Assembly: GCF_029589435.1 (NCBI RefSeq)
Contig: NZ_JARRAG010000005.1
Span: 38,765 to 102,764, forward strand
From: Paludisphaera mucosa
GTDB lineage: Bacteria; Planctomycetota; Planctomycetia; Isosphaerales; Isosphaeraceae
Direction: 5' to 3'
DNA: 64,000 bases
Positions within the stretch are counted from its first letter, which is position 1; each line of letters starts with the position of its first letter. Positions 16,659 through 26,402 of the stretch are shown in pieces. Made by a program: the position numbers and the translations under genes. Below the pieces are notes generated by a model, which saw nothing but the letters and a program-made list of their open reading frames with translations, had not been told where the DNA came from and did no database searches.

Positions 16659-19600
16659 TCAACGACGGCGGAGGATCGACGGGCGGCGATTCGCTCCGGC
16701 GAGGATGCCGCCGTCGAAGGCCGCGGCGTAGCCGATCGACGGGACGGCGATCCGGAACCGTCGCTGGAGTCGGAGGCGGCTGTTGAACGACAGGGTGACC
16801 GAGCGGGTCGCGGGGTCGTAAGTCGCGGCGCGGACCGGGATCCGCACGCCGACGCCGCGAGGCCCGATCGGGCCGGTCACGACGTATCGGTCCGGATTCG
16901 AGGCGACGGAGGTGTCGACGTCGCCGCTGAATGTCAAGACGAGGGTCGTCGGTTGGGCGTGGAAGCCGTATCGGAGGAGGTTGACGACGGACGGGATCAG
17001 CGGGGCGTTCGGCTGGATGACCGTCGACACCGATCCCGAGGCGCTCTGCGCGACGTCGGCGTTCCCGGAAAACACCGCCCGGAAGTCGTGGACGCCGGGT
17101 GCGAGGTCGGCGAGCGACAGGCTCGCCGCGCCGCCGACCAGCGGCGCGGAGCCGATCAAGACGTCGCCGTCGTAGAAGAACACCGTCCCGGTCAGGTCGA
17201 CCGCGCCGGGAGACGTCGCGACGATCGACGAGGTGAGGGTCGCCGATCGCCCTGAGACCGCGACCGTCAGCGACGAGGCGGTCGTCGCCGGGGCCACGAC
17301 GACGGCGACCGGAGCGTTCGAAGTCGCGGAGGAAAAGTTTGCATCTCCGGAATAGACGGCTCGGATCAGGTGGTTCCCGGCCCTCAGGGAACTCGTCGTG
17401 AACGACGCGAAGCCGGAGCTCGCGCCCGCCGATCCAGCGTCCAGGCCGGCGAGGCGTAGCTGCCCGATGGGCGCGGAGCCGAGAAAGACCTCGCCGTCGT
17501 AGAAGGCGACGGTCCCGGTCATCAGGGTCACGCCGTCGGACGGCGCCGCGAAGGCGGCCGTCAGCGTCACGTCCTGGCCGAAGAAGACCTGCGACGGCGA
17601 GGCCGAGATCTCGCCGGAGGCGGTTGTCGACCTCTCGACGACCACGACGACGGGACCGGACGTGGTCGGAGCGAACAGGGCGTCGCCGCTGTAGCTGGCG
17701 GTGAGCGTCGCGGCGCCGACCGCGAGACCGGCCGGGATGGTATAGACGGCGACGCCGTTCGGGCCGATCGGGACCTCGGCCAGGATGGTCTCGCCGATGC
17801 GGAAGACGACGGTCCCCGTCGGAATCGGCCCTGGTCCTTCACGCGAGATCGTCGCGGCGACGGTGATCGGTCCGCCGAAGACGGCGGGGTCGGGGGACGC
17901 GACGACGCTCGCGGACGTGGCGGTTTTCACGGAGACGTCGACCACGATCGCCCCGAGGTCGGCGACGGCGGCGATCGCGTTTCCGGCCAGGTCTTTCACG
18001 CCGCCGGCGACCACCGAGATCACATACTCGCCCTGGAAGCTCCCGGCCCAGGTGGCCGCGGGGGCGGCGACGGTGTAGGTGACGACGTCGCCGACGACCG
18101 TGAAGCCGGTCACCGTCGCGCCGTTGCCCACCGTGATGTTCCCGACCCCGAAGGTCGAAGGGTCGATCCCCGAGGCCCCGCCGCCGTAGGCGATTCTCAC
18201 TGTCGTCGTCGACGCCTCGCCCGCCGCGGCGTTGACCGGAGGTGCGGCCGTCAGAGTCGCCGTCGGGAGGGCCGTGGCGACGAGGAACGATCCGAGGTCG
18301 GCGACGGCTGCGATCGCGTTTCCGGCCAGGTCCTTCACGCCGCCGGCGACCACCGAGATCACATACTCGCCCTGGAAGCTCCCGGCCCAGGTGGCCGCGG
18401 GGGCGGCGACGGTGTAGGTGACGACGTCGCCGACGACCGTGAAGCCGGTCACCGTCGCGCCGTTGCCCACCGTGATGTTCCCGACCCCGAAGGTCGAAGG
18501 GTCGATCCCCGAGGCGCCGCCGTTGTAAGTGACGGAGATCATCGTGTTCGAGGAACCTCCGCTCGCGTTGTCGACGGTCGGGGCGCTCGCGAGGGTCGCC
18601 GTGGGCAGGGCCGTGGCGACGAAGAACGAGCCGAGGTCGGCGACGGCGGCGATCGGGTTGCCGGCCAGGTCCTTCACGCCGCCGGCGACCACCGAGACCG
18701 TGTAAACGCCCTGCGCGCTGGCGGCCCAGGTGGCCGAAGGCGCGGCGACGGTGTACGTCACCACGCCGCCCGCGACCGCGAACCCGGTCACCGTCGCGCC
18801 GTTGCCCACCGTGATGTTCCCGACCCCGATCGAGGCCGGGTCGATCCCCGCGGTCGCGTCGGAATAGGTGACGGCGACCGTCGTCGTCGACGCCCCGGCC
18901 GCCGCGTTCGTGACCGTCGGGGCGGCGGTCAGCGACGCCGTCGGCGCCACCGTGTCGACGAGGAACGACCCGAGGGAGGCGGCGGCGATCGCGTTGCCCA
19001 CCATATCCGTCACGCTACCCGCCACGACCGAAATCGCGTAGGGGCCCTGGACGCTGGCGGCCCAGGTGGGGAATGGCGCAGAGACGGAGTAGGTGACGAC
19101 GTTCCCCGAAACCGAGTATCCGATGACGGTCGCGCCGTTGCCGACCGTGATGTTTCCGACGCCGAAGCTTGCGGGATCGAGGCCGACCGCACCGCTGCCG
19201 TAGGCGACGCTGACCGAGGTCGAGAATCCCGAGGCGTCGGCGGCGTTGACAGTCGGTGCGCTCGCGAGTGTCGCCGTGGGCAGGGCCGTGGCGACGAAGA
19301 ACGAGCCGAGGTCGGCGACGGCGGCGATCGGGTTGCCGGCCAGGTCCTTCACGCCGCCGGCGACCACCGAGACCGTGTAAACGCCCTGCGCGCTGGCGGC
19401 CCAGGTGGCCGAAGGCGCGGCGACGGTGTACGTCACCACGCCGCCCGCGACCGCGAACCCGGTCACCGTCGCGCCGTTGCCCACCGTGATGTTCCCGACC
19501 CCGATCGAGGCCGGGTCGATCCCCGCGGTCGCGTCGGAATAGGTGACGGCGACCGTCGTCGTCGACGCCCCGGCCGCCGCGTTCGTGACCGTCGGGGCGG

Positions 19601-22475
19601 CGGTCAGCGACGCCGTCGGCGCCACCGTGTCGACGAGGAACGACCCGAGGGAGGCGGCGGCGATCGCGTTGCCCACCATATCCGTCACGCTACCCGCCAC
19701 GACCGAGACGGTGTAGGTGCCTTGAGCACCGGCGGCCCAGGTGGCCGTGGGGGCGGCGACGGTGTAGGTGACGACGTCGCCGACGACCGTGAAGCCGGTC
19801 ACCGTCGCGCCGTTGCCCACGATGATGTTCCCGACCCCGAAGGTCGAAGGGTCGACCCCGGAGGCTCCGCCGTCGTAGGCGACGCTGAGCGGCGTGGTAG
19901 CAAGAGCGCCGGAGGCGGCGTTGACCGGCGGCACGTTCGCTAGGACGGCGGTTGGGAGGGTCGTGTCGACGAGGAACGAGCCGAGGTCGGCGACGGCGGC
20001 GATCGGGTTGCCGGCCAGGTCCTTCACGCCGCCGGCGACCACCGAGACCGTGTAAACGCCCTGCGCGCTGGCGGCCCAGGTGGCCGAAGGCGCGGCGACG
20101 GTGTACGTCACCACGCCGCCCGCGACCGCGAACCCGGTCACCGTCGCGCCGTTGCCCACCGTGATGTTCCCGACCCCGATCGAGGCCGGGTCGATCCCCG
20201 CGGTCGCGTCGGAATAGGTGACGGCGATGCTGGTGGTGGCCAGGCCGGAGGACATGGCGTCGACCGCCAGGGCGGATGTGAGGGTCGCCGTCGGTGGAAC
20301 GGTGTCGACGAGGAACGAGCCGAGGTCGGCGACGGCTGCGATCGGGTTGCCGGCCAGGTCTTTCACGCCCCCAGCGACCACCGAGATCACATACTCGCCC
20401 TGGAAGCTCCCGGCCCAGGTGGCCGCGGGGGCGGTGACGGTGTAGGTGACGACGTCGCCGGAGACGCTGAATCCCGTGACGGTGGCACCGTTGCCGACCG
20501 TGATGTTCCCGAGCCCGAAGGTCGCCGCGTCGATCCCGCTGCCCGAGTTATCGGTGTAGGTGACGACGACGTTGGTCGTTACGGCGGCCGCACCCGCGAC
20601 GTTGATCGTCGTCGCGGCGTCGAGCGTCGCGGAAGGGAGGAGGAGGATCTGGAAGGCGCCGACGTCGGACGCGCTGGCGGGACGCACGACGCCCCGCTGG
20701 TCTACGGTCGGGATCGTGATCCCGAAGACGACCGACCCACCTGAAAGTCCGGCAGTCGCGGTTTGCATGAGCAGGGCGACGGTCGGGGTCGGACCGTCGT
20801 TGTCGGCGAGGCCGGCCGGATCAAGGTCGACGGTGGACGTGTCGTCGACGCCGCCCGTCGCGAAGGCCCCGGTCACGCCGTAGACGATGTTCGTATACGC
20901 CGCGCCGTCGAGGGAGGCCGTCGCCGTATTCGTGTTCGACCCGCCGCTCCCGATGCTCTTCGCCGAAGCGTCGAGCGTGAGGATGAGGTTATTCTGGGCG
21001 CCCCCCTCGCTGACGAGGATCGAGTTGGCCAGCTCGACGCTCGCGGACACGGGGCCTCCCTTGGTGAACGCTGCGCCCGACCGCCACTCTCGCCCGAAAG
21101 TGAGGCTGTAGACGTCCAGGCCGTTGGAGACGACGGCCGACTGCGCGCCGCCGGTCCCCGAGACCGTCGTGTTCAGGGCGAAGGTGGCGTTGACGAGGAC
21201 GACCGAGCCGTTGAGGTTGAAGACGCCGCCGCCGAACCCGCCGCCGGCCTGGGCCTGCTTGGCCGAGTTCCCGCCCGTCGCGTAATTGCCGGCGATCGTG
21301 GAGTTGACGATGGTCAGGTCGCCGGTGAAGTTGAAGATGGCCCCACCCATGCCGCCGCCGCCGCCGCCGCCGCCGTTGCCGAGCGCCTGGCTTCCGCTCG
21401 CCCCCGCTCCCCATCCGCCCTCCCGACCGCCGGCGGAGGGGTTGCTGGCGCCGCCGCCGCCGCCGAAGCCTCCGTCTCCGCCCGAACCACCGCCGCCGAA
21501 CACGGCGTTTCCGCCGCCGCCGCCGCCGAACCCTCCGCCCGCTCCTTCACCGTTTCCGCCGCCGCCGCCGCCGACGCCGCCGCCGCCCGCGCCCATGATC
21601 GTGGAGATGCCTCCCTGGCCGAACGAACCGCCGGGGTCGGAGCCTAACCCCGACGACGCGCCGCCGCCGCCATCGCCCCCGACCGCCCCGCTTCCGGCTC
21701 CGCCGAGATTGCCGCTGCCGCCGCCCGGCCCGGCCCCCCCGGGGTCGCTGGCGTTGAATCCGCCGCCGCCGCCGTTGGCTGAAAAATTGCCCTCTCCCCC
21801 GGCTCCTCCGACCGCTCCCGGCGCCGTCCCGCCGAATCCGCCGCCCGCGCCCCCGGTTGCATCTTCACCGATGCCGCCGCCGCCGCTGCCCGATCCGACG
21901 TTGGTGCCGCCGCCGACGGCGCCGCCGCCGGCGATGGTGACGCCGTTTAGATTCACGGCGCCCATGTTGAAGATCGCGCCTCCCGCGCCCATGCCGCCGC
22001 CGCCGTTTCCGGCGTCGCCGCCCTTCGCGAGGCCGTTGGAGAGAGTCAGGTTGCTGAGGTTCAAGGTTCCGAACGCGACGCCGCTCTGGGCGGCCGCGAC
22101 GTAGAAGAATCGGAAGTCCGGAGTCCCGACCGCGCCGCTCCGTTGCAGGAGGGCGCCGCTGATCGGGTCGCCGTTGATCGTCAGGTCACCGACGATCGCC
22201 GGGAGCGCGTTCGGGCCGTACCAGTAGTTGTCGGCCTGGGTGAAGGTGTATGTGCCCGACAGGTTGATCGTATCGGCCGGATCGACGTTGGCGTTCGCCG
22301 TCTCGACCGCCGTCACAAGGTCCGAGACGAGCCCGCTGGATACGTTGAAGACGGCCGGCACGGTGCGGTCTTCCAGGTGCTCGATCGAACACTTGCGGCT
22401 GCGGGCCTTGGAACGCGCGGCCTGGCGGCCCTTGCGAAGTGACGGGAACCCGCGATATCGATTGCTGCCGGACAT
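16659..22475 (-). CDS. Giant secreted Gly-rich and Ig-like repeat surface protein
   Basis: The start at 22475 is chosen because GAGGAG lies about 10 bases upstream. The open frame runs further, but its extra 72 residues look non-coding. The 1938-residue product has the planctomycete leader motif LEDRTVPAVF at about residue 35. It then has a beta-helix-like region (NLTLSNGLAKGG, INLSGTYTF) with a very Gly-rich stretch (about 150-340). Eight repeats of about 105 residues follow, each with GNITVGNGATVTGF, VVTYTV and VVAGGVKDLAGN (one reads VVAGSVTDMVGN). Three Big_3-type Ig domains close the repeats (PTGTVVFRIGE, MTGTVAFYDGE, LTGTVFFYDGD), and the C-terminal region is basic. It is probably a cell-surface adhesin or matrix protein. 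Several repeats are nearly identical in DNA (see repeat entries). Confidence 0.88.
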   Translation of the reverse strand: MSGSNRYRGFPSLRKGRQAARSKARSRKCSIEHLEDRTVPAVFNVSSGLVSDLVTAVETANANVDPADTINLSGTYTFTQADNYWYGPNALPAIVGDLTINGDPISGALLQRSGAVGTPDFRFFYVAAAQSGVAFGTLNLSNLTLSNGLAKGGDAGNGGGGMGAGGAIFNMGAVNLNGVTIAGGGAVGGGTNVGSGSGGGGIGEDATGGAGGGFGGTAPGAVGGAGGEGNFSANGGGGGFNASDPGGAGPGGGSGNLGGAGSGAVGGDGGGGASSGLGSDPGGSFGQGGISTIMGAGGGGVGGGGGGNGEGAGGGFGGGGGGNAVFGGGGSGGDGGFGGGGGASNPSAGGREGGWGAGASGSQALGNGGGGGGGGMGGAIFNFTGDLTIVNSTIAGNYATGGNSAKQAQAGGGFGGGVFNLNGSVVLVNATFALNTTVSGTGGAQSAVVSNGLDVYSLTFGREWRSGAAFTKGGPVSASVELANSILVSEGGAQNNLILTLDASAKSIGSGGSNTNTATASLDGAAYTNIVYGVTGAFATGGVDDTSTVDLDPAGLADNDGPTPTVALLMQTATAGLSGGSVVFGITIPTVDQRGVVRPASASDVGAFQILLLPSATLDAATTINVAGAAAVTTNVVVTYTDNSGSGIDAATFGLGNITVGNGATVTGFSVSGDVVTYTVTAPAATWAGSFQGEYVISVVAGGVKDLAGNPIAAVADLGSFLVDTVPPTATLTSALAVDAMSSGLATTSIAVTYSDATAGIDPASIGVGNITVGNGATVTGFAVAGGVVTYTVAAPSATWAASAQGVYTVSVVAGGVKDLAGNPIAAVADLGSFLVDTTLPTAVLANVPPVNAASGALATTPLSVAYDGGASGVDPSTFGVGNIIVGNGATVTGFTVVGDVVTYTVAAPTATWAAGAQGTYTVSVVAGSVTDMVGNAIAAASLGSFLVDTVAPTASLTAAPTVTNAAAGASTTTVAVTYSDATAGIDPASIGVGNITVGNGATVTGFAVAGGVVTYTVAAPSATWAASAQGVYTVSVVAGGVKDLAGNPIAAVADLGSFFVATALPTATLASAPTVNAADASGFSTSVSVAYGSGAVGLDPASFGVGNITVGNGATVIGYSVSGNVVTYSVSAPFPTWAASVQGPYAISVVAGSVTDMVGNAIAAASLGSFLVDTVAPTASLTAAPTVTNAAAGASTTTVAVTYSDATAGIDPASIGVGNITVGNGATVTGFAVAGGVVTYTVAAPSATWAASAQGVYTVSVVAGGVKDLAGNPIAAVADLGSFFVATALPTATLASAPTVDNASGGSSNTMISVTYNGGASGIDPSTFGVGNITVGNGATVTGFTVVGDVVTYTVAAPAATWAGSFQGEYVISVVAGGVKDLAGNAIAAVADLGSFLVATALPTATLTAAPPVNAAAGEASTTTVRIAYGGGASGIDPSTFGVGNITVGNGATVTGFTVVGDVVTYTVAAPAATWAGSFQGEYVISVVAGGVKDLAGNAIAAVADLGAIVVDVSVKTATSASVVASPDPAVFGGPITVAATISREGPGPIPTGTVVFRIGETILAEVPIGPNGVAVYTIPAGLAVGAATLTASYSGDALFAPTTSGPVVVVVERSTTASGEISASPSQVFFGQDVTLTAAFAAPSDGVTLMTGTVAFYDGEVFLGSAPIGQLRLAGLDAGSAGASSGFASFTTSSLRAGNHLIRAVYSGDANFSSATSNAPVAVVVAPATTASSLTVAVSGRSATLTSSIVATSPGAVDLTGTVFFYDGDVLIGSAPLVGGAASLSLADLAPGVHDFRAVFSGNADVAQSASGSVSTVIQPNAPLIPSVVNLLRYGFHAQPTTLVLTFSGDVDTSVASNPDRYVVTGPIGPRGVGVRIPVRAATYDPATRSVTLSFNSRLRLQRRFRIAVPSIGYAAAFDGGILAGANRRPSILRRR
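18583..19033 (-). repeat. Near-identical internal repeat, copy A
   Basis: About 450 bases are almost identical to 19258-19708, with a period of exactly 675 bases. Only scattered differences were seen on reading (for example GAGGGTCGCC against GAGTGTCGCC near the start). It encodes one whole Ig-like repeat plus part of the next in the giant surface protein. Confidence 0.85.
19258..19708 (-). repeat. Near-identical internal repeat, copy B
   Basis: Partner of 18583-19033. The high DNA identity, not just protein similarity, points to recent duplication or gene conversion inside the coding region. A third, shorter copy of the core lies around 19980-20240. Confidence 0.85.
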
Positions 22476-24000
22476 GTTGTTCACGCTCCTCGAGCTTGAT
22501 TGCGACCTGGCGACCATCGGCCCGGAGGGGCGTTGTTGCGGAGGGTTCGCGGCGGCCCTCGGGCGATTTAGCCGCCGAGAGGACAGCCTAAGATGGCTTT
22601 TAGGAGCCCGTCGGTTTCCCACTAAATCAATATCTAATTGGGTTTGCGACGAATCGTCGAGTTCTTTCCGGGACAACTTAATAAAGGGTACCACAAGTTA
22701 ATGAAATCCGTATTAGAAAATACAAATAAATATTTATGAATTGAGAAAGGCTGCGCGTCGACGCCGCCGCCGCCCCGCAGCTTCGGTAGCAGTGGTGAAG
22801 GCGGGCTGCGTCGTCCTTCGGACCCAGGGGGCTGTCCGAAGTCGATCTGGAGTCCTTCGCAGCAGCTCCCGACGACGGCCGCCGAGCCCGCCCCCGACCG
22901 ACTCGGGCGGACCCGCCCGAGTCGGTCGGCTCCGCACCTGGAGCTACCGAAGCTCGACCTGGCGGGGTGGCGGCTCGAGCTTGTTCGGATCCGGCCTGCA
23001 CGGAGTTGAGAAGTGCAGGTCGGTCCTCGCGCGGCTCAGCCGCAGTTGGGAGGCGCAGGTGACCTTGTCGGCGTGCAGCCCCGGCGTCGTCCGGCACACC
23101 GACGCACGGGGCCTGCGTCCGCGGCGGCACCCCCAAGAGCTTCGGCGGGTCGTGCAGGGCCGCATCCACGCGGCGCTGAAGACTCCCAGGCGGTATGGGC
23201 GGCGCTCGACCGGCAGCTGACCCAGGCCCGGCCTTCAAACCAATCGGTCAGGATCCGAGCGACTTGGTCACGGCGTCCGACGTCGAGCTCGGGGCCGGCC
23301 CCGCCTGGGAACACGGCGTCGGCGCCATGGCCGGGGAGATCTCGGTGCCGGTCTCGCACGGCCTGGGGACGTTAGCCGAGGCGGGCGGCGATGCATGGTC
23401 GCGATCAGCCGGCATGCGAGCCGAGGCCAAGTCGTGGCCTCCGCCACGCAAACTCGAGCCCATAGGCCTCCCCACCAACGGACCCGATTACCCGGGCCGT
23501 CCGGCTCGTTGGCCTCCTGGTCGCCTGCCTCAAGCGACCTGGAGTCGTGTTCCTCGTCGGCGTCGGCTCGACGGGGTCTTCAAGCCGTGGGAGTCGAGAG
23601 GTCGACTATTCAGGCCCCATGCCAACGCCGATCCCGGCCAGCCACTCACGACCCTCGTCGTCAGGACACTTTTCCAAGTGCGAGAATAACCCCCATTATC
23701 AGACCCACCGACGATGGCGGGGGTGGAGTAGACTCGCGACGCCGTGAAGGCGCTCACCCGATCTCGGAAGGCGATCGAGGCTCGGAAGACGGGCATCACG
23801 AGCACGGCCGGGGAGCTCACTCCGACCTGCCGACGATACGATCCCAGGAGCGACGAATACCGCGGACTGCTGCGGGCGTACCTCGAGTTCCAGACGAGGC
23901 CGATCCCCGCCCCGGATTCTCCATGCCCGGAAGAATTACAGGACGGCGAGGATCGACGAGCCGCCTGCCTGGGGCGAATCCGTCGGCTGCGGCTATTTCG
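22476..24000. other. AT-rich upstream region and gene-poor debris
   Basis: Bases about 22600-22740 are AT-rich and probably hold the promoter of the minus-strand giant gene. From 22741 to 24000 no frame shows a convincing protein. One plus frame with a GTG start near 23744 has a plausible piece (RYDPRSDEYRGLLRAYLEFQ) but runs into the antisense of the HigA gene. The word CCATTATCAGAC at 23693-23704 resembles the one at 26437 and may be another old IS junction. Confidence 0.35.
22894..22929. repeat. Perfect 16-bp inverted repeat with 4-base loop
   Basis: CCGACCGACTCGGGCG (22894-22909) and CGCCCGAGTCGGTCGG (22914-22929) are exact reverse complements around GACC. The hairpin would be very stable. 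No T-run flanks it on either strand, so it is not a standard intrinsic terminator. It lies in gene-poor DNA. Confidence 0.8.
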
Positions 24001-24522
24001 TCATGTCCTCGGCAGGAAGACCGCCGGCGGAACCTTGAAGAAGCGAGCGAGGTCGACGACTTGGGACTTGGTGAGGTTTCGGGCGCCGCGAAGTACGGCG
24101 GAGACGGTGGACTGCGAGATGCCGACCTCGTCCCGGAGGTCGGTCTGGCTGACCCCTTTTTGCTCCATCAGCAAGCCGAGGACGTCGGCCTCGGAGGCGT
24201 CCGGGATCGGGCGCGTCCCGGCCTCGTAAGCCTCGACGAGGCCCGTGAGGACGGCCAGATACGATTCCGCGCCCTCGTCCAGGTCCCGACACATCAGAGT
24301 CTCGACCGTCGCCAACGCCTCGCCGAGGTGGGCGTCGTCCCGGATGGGTTGCAGCGGGAACTTCTTCACCAGGGCGAGATAGTTCCGAAGGTGGAAGGGG
24401 GGCGTGAGGGACGCCGTCGGCTTCATACGCTTCGCCTTCGCCATCCCGCCGGACGAGGCTGGAAGGCCGGCGGCCTCGTGCCGCTTCGGGACCTTGGCCC
24501 GTGATCCTTTCTTGATCGTCAT
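24001..24522 (-). CDS. higA: HigA-type antitoxin with XRE helix-turn-helix
   Basis: The 173-residue protein has a basic N-terminal extension of about 35 residues, then a helical region (HLRNYLALVKKFPLQPIRDD, then AHLGEALATVETLM) typical of HigA2-like antitoxins. A C-terminal XRE-type helix-turn-helix follows (LLMEQKGVSQTDLRDEVGI, then SQSTVSAVLRGARNLTKSQV). It neutralises the HigB-type toxin encoded just upstream and should bind operator DNA to repress the pair. The ATG overlaps the toxin stop (ATGA at 24519-24522), so translation is coupled. The toxin-first order is the rule for higBA and supports the call. Confidence 0.88.
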   Translation of the reverse strand: MTIKKGSRAKVPKRHEAAGLPASSGGMAKAKRMKPTASLTPPFHLRNYLALVKKFPLQPIRDDAHLGEALATVETLMCRDLDEGAESYLAVLTGLVEAYEAGTRPIPDASEADVLGLLMEQKGVSQTDLRDEVGISQSTVSAVLRGARNLTKSQVVDLARFFKVPPAVFLPRT

Positions 24523-24923
24523 CGTCTTCCACCTCTCTTAAGGGCCTTGCCCTCAGGCTTCTCTTTCGGCGACGCGACCGCCCCCGCCTTGGATTTCCCG
24601 GGCGGGTCGGGCTCATGGCACCCGCATTGGTCGGGCCATAGATCCCTGTCGTATTCCTTGTGGTCCATCACCCGTTTGATGAACACGATGGCTCGGGCGA
24701 AATCGACCTTGGCGATGATCCGATAGTGATTGCCGCCGACGTCGAAGACGAAGCAATTGCCTACCTTGTCGGCCGCGCGGAACGTCTGCTGGAGTTCTCC
24801 GAAGTTGGCCCAGACCATGGCCTCGGTGAGCTTGTACCAGGCTCTCATGCGAGACTCGGCCTGAGGATCTCCCGGCCGAGATCGCCAGAAATCTCGCAGC
24901 GGCGCCAAGGTCAATACGTGCAT
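24519..24923 (-). CDS. higB: HigB-type mRNA interferase toxin
   Basis: The 134-residue product matches the HigB_toxin family: MHVLTLAPLRDFW at the start, RAWYKLTEAMVWANFGELQQ, TFRAADKVGNCFVFDVGG and NHYRIIAKVDFARAIVFIKR, then VMDHKEYD. These are the positions conserved in ribosome-dependent mRNA-cleaving HigB toxins, including the basic and Tyr residues near the end. A 30-residue Lys/Glu/Gly-rich tail after WPDQCGCHEPDPP is longer than usual. It is transcribed first in the operon with the antitoxin overlapping by four bases. Two operator-like palindromes lie just upstream (24961-25011). Confidence 0.9.
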   Translation of the reverse strand: MHVLTLAPLRDFWRSRPGDPQAESRMRAWYKLTEAMVWANFGELQQTFRAADKVGNCFVFDVGGNHYRIIAKVDFARAIVFIKRVMDHKEYDRDLWPDQCGCHEPDPPGKSKAGAVASPKEKPEGKALKRGGRR

Positions 24924-24960
24924 GTCGGTTTCCCGGAAGTCGCAGCGGCCCTGGGCCTAC

Positions 24961-25011
24961 TATCGCAGAATGCGTTGAACGCGTCCAGGCCAAGTATCGC
25001 GTATTGCGATA
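24961..25011 (-). promoter_or_regulatory. Putative HigA operator region
   Basis: A perfect inverted repeat TATCGC-N5-GCGATA lies at 24995-25011, and a second imperfect copy (TATCGC-N5-GCG) at 24961-24974. The two lie about 40-90 bases upstream of higB, the expected place for operator sites of a HigBA repressor complex. Confidence 0.55.
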
Positions 25012-25132
25012 GGATGGTCCTGTCGTCGCCCGGGGTCGAAGGCCTGGGGGCCCGCACGACGCAGTCCGGCGCGTATGCAAGCCGGGACCTTGTCGCAACG
25101 TCGGGAGAAGGCGAAGCCGGGGTGGATCGGCT

Positions 25133-26402
25133 CCAGGGCGATTGCACCATAAGCTATGATCCGAACAAGACTTGTTCGAGATAGCCGGTGTTGCATGCGG
25201 CCTTGAGACGCTTGTTCTTCACGCCGACCTTCTCGGTCTTCTCGTTCTTGAGCAGGCCGAGGGCCGCCCGGCGGACGACGCTGAGGTTGGCGTCGGCCAG
25301 CCCGGCGCGGACGCGGCAGCGGTCCTCGCCGAAGGTGACGTCGAGCTGCCAGTGCAGCGAATTCTCGATCCCCCAGTGGCCTCGGACCGCATCCGCGAAC
25401 GCCTCGGCGTCCAGGCGGCGGCTGAGGATGTAATACCGCACGGCGTCGCTCGGCCTGCCGTCGCGCGTCGAGACGCTGATCGCCACGCCGATGGCCGCCA
25501 GGTCCGGCCACCGCTCGCGGTCCGGGAGGTCGGCCGGGGCGTCGCAGACGTAATACGACCGATGCTCGACCCGGCCGTGCCCCTTCTCCTTCGTCTCACG
25601 GCGGCCGACCTTGACGCGGGCGAAGTCGTCCTCCATGTGCCCCAGGAAGAAGTCCTCGACGCCGCGGTGCAGCGTCGGCTGATTGTCCTTCACGGCCAGG
25701 ACGTAGTCGGCCTTGCGATCGAGGATCGTCCGGGCGATCTCCGTCTGGCAGCCCATCGCGTCGATCGTCACCAGGCAGCCCTCCAGCTCCAGCATGCGGA
25801 GCAGCTCGGGGATGGCCGTGATCTCGTTGGACTTCTCGTCGACGACCACCTGCCCGAGGCTCAGCCGGGCGTCCGTCGCCCACGCCGAGACCATGTGGAT
25901 CGCCGACTTGCCCGACGCCCGGTCGAAGCTCCCGCGCAGCGTCTTGCCGTCGATCGCCACGGCCCGCCCGGCGGTCGCCTCGTGCAGGGCGGCGATCCAG
26001 CCCAGCAGGCATCTCTCGAAGGCCCCCGGGTCGAGGGCGCGGAAGATGGCGTTGAAGCGGTCGTGCGAGGGGACGCCGGCGGAGAGGTCGAGGAACTTCG
26101 CGAGCCAGTCGCGCCGCTCGCGGCCCCAGAGCGCGATCGAGACGAAGTCGTCCGCGCCGGCGACGACGGCGTAGACCGCGATGACGACGACGTTGATCAG
26201 CGGATAGGTGACCTTGCGACGCCTCGGGTCGGCCAGGCTCGCGAAGTGGTCCTGGAGGCGGACCGACGGAGATGGGGAATCGGGGTCGGGCGACGTCATG
26301 ATCGAGGATCTCGGTCGACCCACCCGCCGGGCACCGGCCCGACCGTCGCGGGCCGATCCTCAAGATCCTCGCAAATCACCCATCATGGCGCAATCGCCCT
26401 GG
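25133..26402 (-). mobile_element. ISAs1-family-like insertion sequence with 8-bp target duplication
   Basis: The ends are inverted repeats of 18 bases with one mismatch: CCAGGGCGATTGCACCAT (25133-25150) and, inverted, 26385-26402. Immediately outside both ends is the same octamer GATCGGCT (25125-25132 and 26403-26410), a perfect target site duplication. With an intact transposase this indicates a recent insertion. It lies about 200 bases upstream of higB. Confidence 0.93.
25154..26299 (-). CDS. ISAs1-family transposase
   Basis: The start at 26299 (MTSPDPDSPSPSVRL) is preferred over the longer frame to 26323; neither has a strong ribosome binding site. The 381-residue protein shows the DDE_Tnp_ISAs1 layout. 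The N-terminal part has HFASLADPRRRKVTYPLINV and ALWGRERRDWLAKFL. The core has GRAVAIDGKTLRGSFDR (first Asp), VTIDAMGCQTEIARTI (second Asp) and DYVLAVKDNQPTLH. The C-terminal part has VRGHWGIENSLHWQLDVTF (Glu) and EDRCRVR. Length and motifs are complete, so it is probably active. Confidence 0.94.
   Translation of the reverse strand: MTSPDPDSPSPSVRLQDHFASLADPRRRKVTYPLINVVVIAVYAVVAGADDFVSIALWGRERRDWLAKFLDLSAGVPSHDRFNAIFRALDPGAFERCLLGWIAALHEATAGRAVAIDGKTLRGSFDRASGKSAIHMVSAWATDARLSLGQVVVDEKSNEITAIPELLRMLELEGCLVTIDAMGCQTEIARTILDRKADYVLAVKDNQPTLHRGVEDFFLGHMEDDFARVKVGRRETKEKGHGRVEHRSYYVCDAPADLPDRERWPDLAAIGVAISVSTRDGRPSDAVRYYILSRRLDAEAFADAVRGHWGIENSLHWQLDVTFGEDRCRVRAGLADANLSVVRRAALGLLKNEKTEKVGVKNKRLKAACNTGYLEQVLFGS

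Noticed and set aside
21286..22104. Plus-strand protein made mostly of proline
   Set aside because: It is the complement of the Gly-rich stretch of the giant minus-strand protein.
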